Assembly (NCBI GenBank): GCA_046758845.1
Contig: JBHIBA010000084.1
Span: 1 to 15,240, forward strand
Direction: 5' to 3'
DNA: 15,240 bases
Source: JBHIBA01 sp046758845
Lineage (GTDB): Bacteria; UBA8248; JACPRG01; G963555815
Part shown: positions 1 to 8,151 of the stretch, in pieces
Numbering within the stretch: the first letter of the stretch is position 1
How the letters are laid out: the number at the start of each line of letters is the position of its first letter
Position numbers and translations under genes: made by a program
Notes under the pieces: model-generated
The model's database searches: none
The model's input: the letters and a program-made list of their open reading frames with translations, nothing else
What the model was told of the DNA's origin: nothing

Positions 1-1
1 T

Positions 2-55
2 CCCGAGGCAACAAAGGCCTTCAAGGCCGTGCGCCTCAGAAGAAAGGTGGCCTAG
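2..55 (+). CDS. possible 3' end of a gene entering from the left
   Basis: Reading from base 2, an open frame gives 17 codons (PEATKAFKAVRLRRKVA) ending in TAG at 53-55. The basic, alanine-rich tail looks like an ordinary protein C-terminus. The dispersed motif starting with CTAG at 52 overlaps the stop. It is too short to assign to a family, and it may be chance, because the other frames also stay open through this stretch. Confidence 0.25.
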   Translation, partial: PEATKAFKAVRLRRKVA

Positions 56-60
56 TGTGC

Positions 61-133
61 TGTCCCGTAAATTCGGGACATAAATTCCCGGCTTCCAAAC
101 GGGCGGGTGCCACTGGCAGCTTGCCTGCCAGTG
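61..133. repeat. two adjacent palindromes in the left intergenic region
   Basis: TGTCCCG (61-67) pairs with CGGGACA (74-80) around a 6-base loop. CACTGGCAG (111-119) pairs with CTGCCAGTG (125-133) around a 5-base loop. Both stems are perfect. Neither is followed by a T-tract on either strand, so they look like dispersed palindromic repeat units rather than terminators. Confidence 0.6.
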
Positions 134-215
134 CCGCCTTTTACATGGATGGAAGCCGAAGTGGAGGCACGGGCGGACAAGAGGTCACCGACCCCAAGCC
201 GCCCGTGGCAACCCC

Positions 216-236
216 CATCTGTGGATATCACAGATG
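216..236. repeat. operator-like palindrome CATCTGTG-N5-CACAGATG
   Basis: Perfect 8-base arms lie at 216-223 and 229-236 around GATAT. The site is 40 bases beyond the stop codon of the minus-strand radical SAM gene. The minus-strand sequence after it is G-rich, so it is not an intrinsic terminator. The symmetry would suit a dimeric regulator, but no gene starts close by, so no role is assigned. Confidence 0.4.
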
Positions 237-276
237 ATCAACGAATTTCGCGGACGCCATACATAGGGCCCGCGGG

Positions 277-1356
277 TCACCCCGACGGCTCAAAAAGAGC
301 GAGCTGAGAGTCAAGCGGCCTGCGGAACGAACCCGTCGAAAGCCCGGGCCTCCTCCCAAGGATGCCCGCCTTTCGGCAGGCCACAGAGAACAGGTTCTCG
401 ATCTGCTCGGCGAAGACCCCCTCCCCTCTCATCCGGTGGCTGAACCTCGGGTCGTTCAGCCTGCCTCCCCGGATGGCCCGGATCCGGTTCAGCACCTTGT
501 CCTTCTTGGCGGGGAAGTGCCTGTCCAGCCATTGCTCAAAGAGGCGAGAAACGCCGTGAGGCAGGCGAAGCGGGACGTACCCGGCGAATTGCGCCCCCGC
601 CCCGGCGGCCGCTTGGAGGATGGACGGGAGTTCGTGGTCCGTCAGGGCGGGTATCACCGGCGCGACGAGGACTCCTGCCGGCGCCCCGGCCCGGACCAGA
701 GCCTCAATGGCGGCCAGTCGGCGTAAGGGCGGGGAAGCTCGCGGCTCCATAAGCCGCCTGAGATTTTCGTTGAGAGTCGTGACCGAAAGAAAAACGGCAA
801 CGGCCTCGCATTCCGCCAGATGCCCCAGGAGGTCGATGTCGCGCGTGACGAGATGGTTCTTGGTGATGACGACGACGGGGTTTCGGAACTCAGCGAGGAC
901 CTCAAGACATTTTCGCGTCAGGGCAAGGCGACGCTCGGCCGGCTGGTAGGGGTCGGTCACCCCGCTCAACGCAACCGCCTGGGGCTTCCAGAGGGGCGAG
1001 GACAGGGCTTTGCGCAGAAGGGCCGGAGCGTCTTCTTTGACCAGGATCTTCGTCTCGAAATCGAGGCCAGCCGAGAACCCTAGATACTCGTGGGCGGGAC
1101 GCGCATAGCAGTAGATGCACCCGTGCTCACAACCCCGGTAAGGGTTCAGGCTGGCGTCGAAACCTACATCCGGGCTCTGATTATAAGCGATGATCGAACG
1201 CGAGGGGTCTTTCAGGAACCGGGTTGCCGGTGCGGGGTCTTCCGGATCGAGCGGCTCGGCCGGGTCCAAGTCCCAGTCATACCGGAGGCTTTCGAATCGG
1301 TTCTGGGGATTTTCGGCTGCTCCGCGGCCACGGATCGGAGTGCACCCCCCAAGCAT
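277..1356 (-). CDS. radical SAM protein, PA0069/Rv2578c family (spore-photolyase-like)
   Basis: A 359-residue protein with the radical SAM cluster motif CEHGCIYC (Cys76, Cys80, Cys83). These cysteines would bind a 4Fe-4S cluster that cleaves S-adenosylmethionine. It is preceded by NPYRG and followed by YARPAHEYLG, a signature of the PA0069/Rv2578c group related to spore photoproduct lyase. The N-terminus TPIRGRGAAENPQNRFE is also typical of the group. I chose ATG at 1356 because it sits just before this block and has AGGGA about 7 bases upstream. A GTG at 1431 would add 25 atypical residues and lacks a good ribosome binding site. The physiological substrate of this family is not known to me, and DNA repair is only an analogy. 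It appears to be a single-gene unit. Confidence 0.9.
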   Translation of the reverse strand: MLGGCTPIRGRGAAENPQNRFESLRYDWDLDPAEPLDPEDPAPATRFLKDPSRSIIAYNQSPDVGFDASLNPYRGCEHGCIYCYARPAHEYLGFSAGLDFETKILVKEDAPALLRKALSSPLWKPQAVALSGVTDPYQPAERRLALTRKCLEVLAEFRNPVVVITKNHLVTRDIDLLGHLAECEAVAVFLSVTTLNENLRRLMEPRASPPLRRLAAIEALVRAGAPAGVLVAPVIPALTDHELPSILQAAAGAGAQFAGYVPLRLPHGVSRLFEQWLDRHFPAKKDKVLNRIRAIRGGRLNDPRFSHRMRGEGVFAEQIENLFSVACRKAGILGRRPGLSTGSFRRPLDSQLALFEPSG

Positions 1357-1532
1357 CGAATCATCCCTTTCTGCGAGCCAAATATGTTTCGCTTTATTTT
1401 CGTCTAATACGAGCACCCTGTCAAGTTTCACTCAAGCCTTCGCCGACAAGCAGAGGACAAGAGACCACTGCACCCTACAATTCAAACTGAGTTTGGGATC
1501 TTTCAAGGCCGATCGTGATAACCTCCCTGGGC

Positions 1533-1745
1533 AGTGGGTCAGTTTGGAACCGATTTAAGCCCCATACGCGGCTTTGCCCACGACTCTGTCATCATTTGGT
1601 GTAGGCCCGATCTGAGCGAGGACCTGGGTCCGAGCGGAGATCGGGGCGGGGGCGCAAGCCGCGATTTCCGCGTGGGTCGGTGACCCTCGCTCAAATCGCG
1701 GCTACAACGCAGGAAGGCAGGGGTCATTCAGCAAACTGACCCACT
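1533..1745. repeat. 213-base segment bounded by a perfect 14-base inverted repeat
   Basis: AGTGGGTCAGTTTG at 1533-1546 recurs as its exact reverse complement CAAACTGACCCACT at 1732-1745. The pairing stops on both sides of the 14 bases. The segment carries the REPIN-like element at 1601-1705 near its middle and has no open frame of note. The arrangement resembles a small non-autonomous element, although I see no target-site duplication. Confidence 0.55.
1601..1705. repeat. REPIN-like element, copy A
   Basis: The element starts GTAGGCCCGATCTGAGCGAG and ends CTCGCTCAAATCGCGGCTAC, so the ends are imperfect inverted repeats of about 20 bases. Inside, the first half folds back on itself (CCCGATC with GATCGGGG) and so does the second (CCGCGATTT with AAATCGCGG). 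Two different palindromic units therefore sit head to head. A related copy is at 11277-11404 and a rearranged one at 3193-3323. Confidence 0.65.
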
Positions 1746-1839
1746 ACCCCTCTTTGGCCTCTGTTGACTAAGCGGCGGAAAAACTATTGCAAACGTCGGG
1801 CGCTCCGGTGAATCAGCCCGCGAGAGCCACTTCGTTGGA

Positions 1840-3075
1840 TTGGCGGTGGACGTAGTGCCGAATCAAGATAGGGCTGAAGGGCGCCCTGTCGCCCACGCCG
1901 AAGCCCCCACCGAGACCGGGCCCGCCGTCCGTCGGCAACTTTACTGGCTGGCCGCCAGCCATCTGATGGTGGACGCCTATAGCGGCTTCCTGGCCACTGT
2001 CTTGCCCACCCTCGTCCAAAAATTCAGCCTTTCCCTGACCCTGGCGGCCCTGCTCCCCTCGGTCTACTCTGTCCTGGCCTCTTTCTGCCAAGTCGTATTC
2101 GGCGTCCTGTCGGACCGCTACCCGAATTTCAACTTCACCGCCTATAGTCTATTGATCTCAGGAACCTTGATCAGCGCCATGGGCTGGGCGCCCGTTTACC
2201 CCGTTGTCCTGGCCTTCCTCATCTTGGCGGGCTTCTCGACCGCAGCCTATCATCCCCAGGCGGCCGCCATGTCCGGCGAAACGTCCGGGCGGCTTCGGGC
2301 CTATGGGGTGGCCGTGTTCATGACGGCGGGAAGGCTGGGATATGCCGTGGGCCCGCTTTTGGCGGGGCCCATCGTCGCCTACTTGGGACTGAAGTACCTC
2401 TTGTTGGCGGCCTTGCCGGCTCTCACCATCTTCTTGTTTCTTCAGCGCAATTGGACGCCGGTACCTCGAAGCGCGCCGCAGGCCGGGCGCTCTACTTTCC
2501 TGAAGCCTTTGGCCAGGAACTTCCGCCCCCTGGCCCTCCTGTGGTCGCTGGAGGCCCTGCGGACCACCGTGATGATCGGTTTCAGCAGCTTCCTGCCCTT
2601 GCTGCTCGTCGAGAGGGGTTACTCGCTGGTGGCCGCCGGGGCGTCGGTATCGCTTTTCGTGGGCATTGGGGCGGTCGGGAACTTGGCAGGCGGCCGCCTG
2701 GTGGAACGCATCGGAAGGAAACGGATTCTCCTCCTCTCGACGCTGGGCGCCTTTCCCTTTGCGTACGGGTTCCTGTGGACGACGGGAACGGCCTCCTGGG
2801 TCTTCCTGGCGGTGCTTGGGGCGGTGCTCCTCTGCAGCCTGGGGGTGATTCTCGCCGAGGGACAGAGACTGGTGCCGGAGAGTGCGGGGACCATATCCAG
2901 CTTGATGTTAGGGGTTACGTGGACAGTGGGGGGCGTGGGGGTTCTTCTCATCGGTGTGCTGGCGGACCGGTTGGGTCTTCCAGCCGCCATTGACCTCCTT
3001 TTCCTTTTGTTGATCCCCGCCGGGGGATGCGCCTCGCTCCTCCCCTCGGACGTGAAACCTTCCCGGCGGACGTAG
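1840..3075 (+). CDS. MFS transporter, fosmidomycin-resistance (Fsr)-like
   Basis: A 411-residue, very hydrophobic protein with about 12 predicted membrane segments. This is the usual size of the Fsr group of the major facilitator superfamily (E. coli Fsr is about 406 residues). Family marks are SHLMVDAYSGFLATVLPTL in the first helix, the loop FGVLSDRYPN after the second, and GFSTAAYHPQAAAMSG in the fourth and fifth helix region. A second-half loop reads GGRLVERIGRKRILL. Members are inner-membrane proton-driven drug efflux pumps, but the substrate here is unknown. The start is uncertain: TTG at 1840 or GTG at 1846 fits the family N-terminus, and neither has a clear ribosome binding site. The gene stands alone, with repeat-bearing gaps on both sides. 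Confidence 0.88.
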   Translation: MAVDVVPNQDRAEGRPVAHAEAPTETGPAVRRQLYWLAASHLMVDAYSGFLATVLPTLVQKFSLSLTLAALLPSVYSVLASFCQVVFGVLSDRYPNFNFTAYSLLISGTLISAMGWAPVYPVVLAFLILAGFSTAAYHPQAAAMSGETSGRLRAYGVAVFMTAGRLGYAVGPLLAGPIVAYLGLKYLLLAALPALTIFLFLQRNWTPVPRSAPQAGRSTFLKPLARNFRPLALLWSLEALRTTVMIGFSSFLPLLLVERGYSLVAAGASVSLFVGIGAVGNLAGGRLVERIGRKRILLLSTLGAFPFAYGFLWTTGTASWVFLAVLGAVLLCSLGVILAEGQRLVPESAGTISSLMLGVTWTVGGVGVLLIGVLADRLGLPAAIDLLFLLLIPAGGCASLLPSDVKPSRRT

Positions 3076-3539
3076 GTCTACTGCCTCAAGAGCCGGCGCG
3101 CCTCATCCTGACGAGGCGACGCATCCCCCTGAGTGATCCCCAGTTTTTGAGCGAGTTCGTTGAGGCGGCTGGGGTTTGTGAATCGGGGGGATGCCCCGAT
3201 CTCCGCTCAGGACGGAGTCCCTTCGCTCAGATCGGGGCTACACGACTCGGGAACAGCCGACTCACAAATGCAGGCGTAGCCGCGATTTGAGCGGGGGTCA
3301 GCAACCCCCGCTCAAATCGCGGCCCGTAGCTCGTCAGCTTTGGCCCGTCCCTCGCCACCCGGAAACTGGGGATAACCCAGCGCATCCCCTCGTTGACACT
3401 CGCCGAATCCCTCTGTTAGCGTAAGAGCCATCTCCAGCTAAAACCAGGTCAAATCTTACCGCCCTGGCGTTGGGAATTGATCGGTACAGAGCCCACTGTC
3501 TTGGGTCTGCCCAAGCGGCGACTCACGGGAGGTGATCCG
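3076..3539. other. gene-free region between MFS gene and RidA gene
   Basis: The region contains a weak stem just after the MFS stop (CGCCTC 3099-3104 with GAGGCG 3113-3118) that lacks a T-tract. It also holds the rearranged palindromic repeat at 3193-3323 and the RidA ribosome binding site at 3528-3532. I see no supportable gene. Confidence 0.6.
3193..3323. repeat. REPIN-like element, rearranged copy B, with a 20-base perfect hairpin
   Basis: Two palindromic modules are present. Module 1 pairs GCCCCGATCT (3193-3202) with AGATCGGGGC (3229-3238). Module 2 is a perfect 20-base stem, 3279-3298 with 3304-3323, around the loop CAGCA. These are the two modules of the elements at 1601-1705 and 11277-11404. 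Here they are inverted and in swapped relative order, about 40 bases apart. Module 1 is also flanked by TTTGTGA (3175-3181) and TCACAAA (3262-3268). Confidence 0.75.
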
Positions 3540-3932
3540 ATGGAAAAGACCGTCCTGAAGCCGAAAACGCTCCACAAGCCATTCAGCGCATACTCCCACG
3601 GGATCGTTGTCGAAGGCGCCAAGCGCATCGTGTTTTGCGCGGGCCAGGTCGCGGGCGACGCCGAGGGCAACATCGTCGGGGAAGGGGATTTCGATGCTCA
3701 AGGGGAACAGGTGATTTCCAACCTCAAGGGCGTCCTGGCGGAGGCCGGGGCGACGTTCGCTGACCTCGTGAAGCTGACCACCTACGTGGTGCGCAAGGAA
3801 GACGCCCAGAAGGCCCGGGACCTGATCGGCCGGCATTTCAAGGACCACCCGCCGGCCAATACCCTCTGCGTCCTTCAGGGGCTGGCCAATCCCAAGTACC
3901 TTGTGGAAATCGAGGGCACCGCCGTCATTTAG
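3540..3932 (+). CDS. RidA (YjgF/YER057c/UK114) family protein, divergent
   Basis: A 130-residue protein of normal RidA length. It shows YSHGIVVEG, the AGQVAGDAEGNIVGEGDFDAQ block, LAEAGATFADLVKLTTYV, and the C-terminal LVEIEGTAVI. RidA proteins are cytosolic trimers, and the canonical ones hydrolyse reactive enamine/imine intermediates. The arginine that canonical members carry in the P-A-R-S stretch is replaced here by Asn107 (PPANTLCVL), which argues against standard imine deaminase activity. ATG at 3540 is chosen because GGAGG at 3528-3532 lies 7 bases upstream; a reading from 3477 adds 21 atypical residues. The small cupin gene follows 108 bases downstream on the same strand and may be cotranscribed. 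Confidence 0.92.
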   Translation: MEKTVLKPKTLHKPFSAYSHGIVVEGAKRIVFCAGQVAGDAEGNIVGEGDFDAQGEQVISNLKGVLAEAGATFADLVKLTTYVVRKEDAQKARDLIGRHFKDHPPANTLCVLQGLANPKYLVEIEGTAVI

Positions 3933-4040
3933 GGACTGGGCTGCGATCCCCCAAAGGGCGGTTCGTTCCGGTCTCCAACCCCGGACCGGGACCGGACTTC
4001 ATGGAGTGTACGCCCCACCTCCTGGGAGGAGTCAGGGAAG

Positions 4041-4439
4041 ATGGCCCGAAAGTACGAGAAATACCTAATTACCGAACCCAAGATCATCACGGACTACCTC
4101 TACCACGGGAAACCCAAAGAGGAGCCGTTCCGGATCTACATGAGCTCGGAGCTGGTCCCTGAGGCCACCGCCTTTTGCGACATCTTCTGGAGAACCCAGC
4201 TCCCGGACCCGAACCCGACGTGCGAAATCCACAGCCACCCCAAACCGCAGCTTCTGATGTTTGCGGGAGGGGAGGACTCCTTCGAGGTCGAGGTCCCCTT
4301 GGACGATGAACTCTTCGTCCTCCGTAAGACCACGGCCATCTGGATCCCCGCCGGGGTGAAACACAACGTCAAGTACAACCGCATCGACGCCCCGATGATG
4401 GAGACGGGCATCGTCATCGGACAAGGTCATTACAGTTAA
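4041..4439 (+). CDS. small single-domain cupin protein
   Basis: A 132-residue protein with a cupin-type metal site. His64 and His66 (EIHSHPKPQ) lie in motif 1, with Gln70 where glutamate is usual. His108 (IPAGVKHN) lies in motif 2. The strand WIPAGVKHNVKYNRID is typical of the second cupin motif. Function cannot be read from sequence, since cupins include dioxygenases, isomerases and binding proteins. A ribosome binding site is present (GGAGGAG at 4025-4031, with AGGGAAG directly before the ATG). The gene follows the RidA gene and converges on the antiporter gene with only 30 bases between stop codons. Confidence 0.82.
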   Translation: MARKYEKYLITEPKIITDYLYHGKPKEEPFRIYMSSELVPEATAFCDIFWRTQLPDPNPTCEIHSHPKPQLLMFAGGEDSFEVEVPLDDELFVLRKTTAIWIPAGVKHNVKYNRIDAPMMETGIVIGQGHYS

Positions 4440-4469
4440 CGCCGGACGGGAGCCGTGGGGATGGGGGGG

Positions 4470-6209
4470 TTACGAGGCACTGGGCGTTTGCGGCGGCCGC
4501 CTGACCGTCGAGGACTCCTCTCCCTCTCGGTCACGGAGCCGGGAGACCTGCGCCTCGATCATGCCATCCTCCACGCCATGCCTCGTGAGGACGCGGGAAG
4601 CCACGTGAACTGCCGCCTCAAGCTCAGCGGGAATGACCTGACTCGCGCCGGACGCGAGGAGTCCCCCAACGTCTGCTAAATAGAGCGTCCGGACCAAGAT
4701 GTGCAGGTTTGGCGCGATCCTGCGAGCCGCCTGTACGGCCCTTTCGGCGGCCGCCGGGTCATTGATGACGATGACGAGTTCCCGCGCGTGCGCCGCGCCC
4801 AAGTGCTCAAGCACTTCCGGGCTGGTGACGTCTCCAAAGTAGACCGGCTCTCCCCCGGCGGTGGCCCGCCGGACGTTTTCCGGGTTCAAATCCACGATCA
4901 CATAGGGAATGCCGGATTCCCGCAGGGAACGTGCCAGTTCTTGTCCCGCCAGGCCGTAACCGGCGATGATCACGTGATCCGTCCAGGCCCTGACGCGCTT
5001 GACGGCATCCTCCGCCGTCCGCACCCGCAGGAGGAGCGTCAGCGCACGGATCTTCCCAGCGCCCGCCGCGAGGTGTGGACCGAAGGCGAGGGCGAGAGGG
5101 GCGATCAGCATGGAGAGAATCGCGGCGGCGAACAGGTTCGTGGCCAGCGCCTCGGAGAGGAGACCCTTTCCCTCGGCGGCGCGAGCCAGGACGAAAGCGA
5201 ATTCTCCCATCTGGGCCAGCGCCACGGCCGCCAGGACACAGACCCGAAGCGGGAGGCGCATAATCGCCCCCGTCACGAACACCAAGGCGAACTTACCGAG
5301 CAGGATGAGACCCAGGAGCGCCAGGATCGGCCGGATGTGCGTTACCAGGGTCCGGGGGTCGATCAACATTCCGACGGACACGAAGAACACGCTGGTCAAG
5401 ACCTGGCGAAATGGAATGAGGTCTGCGAGCGCTTGATGGCGGTACCCGCTGCCGGCGACGACGAGCCCCGCCAGGAAAGCCCCCAGGGCGAGGGACACTC
5501 CGGCCATCGAAGCAGCCCAGGCAGTCCCGATGCACACAAGGAACACGGTCAGGACGAACAGGTCGCGCTGGCGCGTCCTGGCGATCAGGTCGAGCGTCCA
5601 GGGGACCACGAGACGCGCCGCGAGGAGGACGGCGGCCAGGATCACCACTGCCTTGAGCAATGCAACCGCCAGCCTCCAGGCTGGGGCGCCGGAGCCCGCA
5701 AGCAGCGGAATGGCAAGCATCATGGGAACCACGCAGAGGTCCTGGAATACGAGGATCCCCAAGGTCAGCCGGCCGTGAGGCGCGTCGATCTCGCCCCGGG
5801 CTTCCAGCGCCCGGAGGACAATGGCCGTGCTTGACACGGCGACAAGGAAACCCAGGAACACCGACCGGCCGACGGGATTCCCTAAAAGCCCCGCGGCGGC
5901 GGCCACCACGAGGATGGTGATCCCCACCTGAAGGCTTCCACCCACCAGGATCGGCCGCCACAGGCGGCGAAGCCGTTCCAGGGACAACTCCACACCGATG
6001 CCGAAAAGCAGGAGGACCACGCCGACCTCGGCAAGCAGTTCCACCCGATGCGCATCCCGGATGAGACCGAGCGATTGGGGACCGACGAGAGTGCCCGCCA
6101 CGATGAAGCCCGCAATAGGGGGCACGCCGATCCTGCGAAGAGCGGCCACAACCGCCACTGCGACCGCGAAGATCACCACCAGGTCATATACGAGGGTCAG
6201 CTCGGCCAT
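4470..6209 (-). CDS. monovalent cation:proton antiporter, CPA2/Kef type with RCK (TrkA-N) domain
   Basis: A 579-residue inner-membrane protein. Residues 1 to about 395 form the hydrophobic Na+/H+ exchanger domain, with IAGFIVAGTLVGPQSLGLI (32-50), LLLFGIGVELSLERLRR (66-82) and SSTAIVLRALEARGEID (126-142). GILVFQDLCVVPMM carries the Gln156-Asp157 pair of Kef-type transporters. Residues 411 to about 520 are a Rossmann TrkA-N domain starting DHVIIAGYGLAGQELA, with acidic Asp440 at the end of the second strand, suited to NAD(H) or nucleotide control. The protein ends soon afterwards, so a full TrkA-C domain is not apparent. It is the last gene of a minus-strand set: the ring-opening amidohydrolase lies 97 bases upstream. 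Export of K+ or Na+ in exchange for protons is the family role; ion preference is not readable. Confidence 0.93.
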   Translation of the reverse strand: MAELTLVYDLVVIFAVAVAVVAALRRIGVPPIAGFIVAGTLVGPQSLGLIRDAHRVELLAEVGVVLLLFGIGVELSLERLRRLWRPILVGGSLQVGITILVVAAAAGLLGNPVGRSVFLGFLVAVSSTAIVLRALEARGEIDAPHGRLTLGILVFQDLCVVPMMLAIPLLAGSGAPAWRLAVALLKAVVILAAVLLAARLVVPWTLDLIARTRQRDLFVLTVFLVCIGTAWAASMAGVSLALGAFLAGLVVAGSGYRHQALADLIPFRQVLTSVFFVSVGMLIDPRTLVTHIRPILALLGLILLGKFALVFVTGAIMRLPLRVCVLAAVALAQMGEFAFVLARAAEGKGLLSEALATNLFAAAILSMLIAPLALAFGPHLAAGAGKIRALTLLLRVRTAEDAVKRVRAWTDHVIIAGYGLAGQELARSLRESGIPYVIVDLNPENVRRATAGGEPVYFGDVTSPEVLEHLGAAHARELVIVINDPAAAERAVQAARRIAPNLHILVRTLYLADVGGLLASGASQVIPAELEAAVHVASRVLTRHGVEDGMIEAQVSRLRDREGEESSTVRRPPQTPSAS

Positions 6210-6306
6210 CAGCCCCGTTCATTCCCTGAAGAAGCCCGTTGATCGGGCGGCGCGATTTCCTGACGGCGGGGTTTCACTTCCCACAAAGCCCACCTGCTCC
6301 CCTCCC

Positions 6307-7410
6307 TCAGGCCACCCGGACGATGGCGGCCACGGGTCCCCCGCCCGGCGGACCCTGATGCTCCGCGCCCCCGGAGACGTACACCATCGAATCGCCCACG
6401 ATGGAGGCGATGACGGCGTTGACCACGCACCGCGCATGGCGGGTGCTGTTGATGTCGGAGTCCTCCAGCATCGTGTGGCGGCGGCCCCGGATGCGACCGT
6501 CCGGGCTGGCCTCACACTTGGCCAGGACGTTCACCACGCGGCTTTGCTGCTCGGGTGACAGGCGCCATTCGAATCGAAAGCCGGCGTTATCCAGCGCGGT
6601 TTTCACCGCATCGGCGTCGATGGCATCCTGCATGACGCTGTGGCCGATGAGCAAGTCCCCGCCCCAGGCCGGGCTGTTGCCGACGACCATGATTTCGTTG
6701 CACATGAGCTCAATGCCCGACGACGTCGAAGCGACACCCGAACAGAGAGGCCAGTCGCGGCAGATGGCCTCATCGCTCAACTGATTTTCCTTGACCTCGC
6801 CCGTTGCGAGGGCGATGCCCAGCGCCGACGCCGCGCGCGAGTACGCCATGGATTTGTACGTGTTGTCGGTGCACACGCTCTGGTGACGTTCGCGGGCCTC
6901 CTCGATGCGCCCCGTGGTCAGCAAGGGCGTTTTGACCTGGACGAAATGGAGGTCCTCCGGGCTCTCGATCTGCGCCGCCTTCATCAGGCGACCCACCTCC
7001 GAAGCCGTCTCCGTCACTTGCGCCATGCGCCCGATTTCCTCCGGGAGCAATTCCCGGGTGTGACCGGAGGCGATGGCCAGGCGCTTGTCCCGGCCGTTTC
7101 CCGCTCCCTCCGACGAACGGGCGAACACCGTGAAGTGCGGGCTCATGACGCCCTCGGTCCCGCCCGACATGATCATGGCGATCCGATCGGTCACCTCCCG
7201 GCGGGAGATCCCGAGCCGCCGGGCGAAGATATCGGTCAGCACGTACGTGCTGAACCCGCGCGCGAAATCGTTGACGCAGCCGTTGCCCTCGGTTTTTCCC
7301 ATGATGCAGACAATGTCCTCCGCCTTGCAGCGCCCGCTGTCAATCAGCTCAATGACGCCGCTGACGTCGTCCGGTGAGGCCATGGCAACCCGAAAGACTT
7401 CTGCTCGCAT
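6307..7410 (-). CDS. ring-opening amidohydrolase, cyanuric acid hydrolase/barbiturase family
   Basis: A 367-residue protein, matching the family length of about 365. The family hydrolyses cyclic amides: cyanuric acid to carboxybiuret, or barbiturate to ureidomalonate. Its three pseudo-symmetric domains each carry a Lys/Ser pair. I see GKTEGNG (Lys39) with MSGGTEG (Ser82), FVQVKTPLL (Lys160) with ASTSSGIEL (Ser230/Ser231), and LAKCEAS (Lys298) with VSGGAEHQGPPGGGP (Ser346). RHTMLEDSDINSTRHAR is also typical. ATG at 7410 is preferred to a start at 7446 because AGGAGG lies about 7 bases upstream. The sequence does not separate cyanurate from barbiturate specificity. A cupin gene lies 100 bases upstream and an antiporter gene 97 bases downstream on the same strand, suggesting one operon. 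Confidence 0.93.
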   Translation of the reverse strand: MRAEVFRVAMASPDDVSGVIELIDSGRCKAEDIVCIMGKTEGNGCVNDFARGFSTYVLTDIFARRLGISRREVTDRIAMIMSGGTEGVMSPHFTVFARSSEGAGNGRDKRLAIASGHTRELLPEEIGRMAQVTETASEVGRLMKAAQIESPEDLHFVQVKTPLLTTGRIEEARERHQSVCTDNTYKSMAYSRAASALGIALATGEVKENQLSDEAICRDWPLCSGVASTSSGIELMCNEIMVVGNSPAWGGDLLIGHSVMQDAIDADAVKTALDNAGFRFEWRLSPEQQSRVVNVLAKCEASPDGRIRGRRHTMLEDSDINSTRHARCVVNAVIASIVGDSMVYVSGGAEHQGPPGGGPVAAIVRVA

Positions 7411-7510
7411 CCTGCCTCCTCCTCTTCGGGTGAGAAACGCGGTCAAATTGGGAAGACTGATTCTGGGGCGGCTGCGGCGCGGGCCCGTGGAGGGTCACGC
7501 CGGCAATGAG

Positions 7511-7912
7511 TCAGATCTCGACACCGGGGACCCGTTCTGTCCGGCCGAACTCGTCTTGGACGGCTTCCGGGATGAAAAAACTGACTTGCGTAGAAGGCTC
7601 CGGGCCTCTGTTGGCCACGCCGTGCACCGCGCCCCTTCGGACAATGAGGGAATCCCCCGGCCGGCATACCGATCGCCGCTCGCCCAGAAGCACGTGAACC
7701 TCCCCCCGGACAAAGTGGATCACCTCGGTCGCATCGTGGTAGTGCGGCAGGACGGCGGCGCCGGGATCGATCTTCTCAAAGAGAATCCGCCACAGTTTGA
7801 GTCCGAGGGAGGCCGATTCCTCCCGCGACAAAAGCTGCTTGTGGTACACGTTCGGGTTGCCGGGCAGTGGAACCCATTCTAGATCATTCATGCGCCGGAT
7901 GATGGATTCCAT
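7511..7912 (-). CDS. small cupin-domain protein
   Basis: A 133-residue protein with complete cupin metal ligands: His57, His59 and Glu63 in PHYHDATEVIHFVRGEV, then His97 in PGDSLIVRRGAVHGV. The residues between form the standard beta-barrel core with a glycine-rich turn. The ATG at 7912 is preceded by GGAGGGAGGAACG, a strong ribosome binding site. It is the first gene of the minus-strand set leading into the ring-opening amidohydrolase and then the antiporter. It could be an enzyme acting on an intermediate or a small-molecule sensor; the sequence does not decide. It differs clearly from the cupin at 4041-4439 and is not a recent duplicate. Confidence 0.88.
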   Translation of the reverse strand: MESIIRRMNDLEWVPLPGNPNVYHKQLLSREESASLGLKLWRILFEKIDPGAAVLPHYHDATEVIHFVRGEVHVLLGERRSVCRPGDSLIVRRGAVHGVANRGPEPSTQVSFFIPEAVQDEFGRTERVPGVEI

Positions 7913-8151
7913 CGTTCCTCCCTCCTACCGGAAACCGGAGATGTGCGGGCAGGATTTGCCGCGTCGCCCGAGGCGACTGCGTGATGCTGCCCCGCCCGAA
8001 ACGGGCCTCAGCGGGTCGTCCTTTTTCATCGCATCGGGTCAAGGATAGCAAAGGCGGGCGGAGAAAGTGTCAGGCATTTTGCGTCGATCAACCGAAGGGC
8101 GCTCCCCCCCCCGACAGCCCCCTCGCGACGCTCGGGGCGAAGCAAGGTCGG

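Larger units (their letters stand above)
1357..1839. other. gene-free region between radical SAM gene and MFS gene
   Basis: The region holds a 14-base inverted repeat (1533-1546 and 1732-1745) that encloses a REPIN-like element (1601-1705). Otherwise there is no convincing coding frame. A TTGACT at 1764-1769 could be a -35 box for the MFS gene, but no good -10 box follows at normal spacing. Confidence 0.6.

Noticed and set aside
1764..1790. TTGACT...TATTGC as a promoter for the MFS gene
   Set aside because: Spacing is 15 bases and the second hexamer matches the -10 consensus at only three positions.
4701..5834. Long plus-strand open frame (377 codons) opposite the antiporter
   Set aside because: Its translation is dominated by Arg, Asp, Gln and Gly with no family marks, and it lies antisense to a clear transporter gene. 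It is a high-GC shadow frame.
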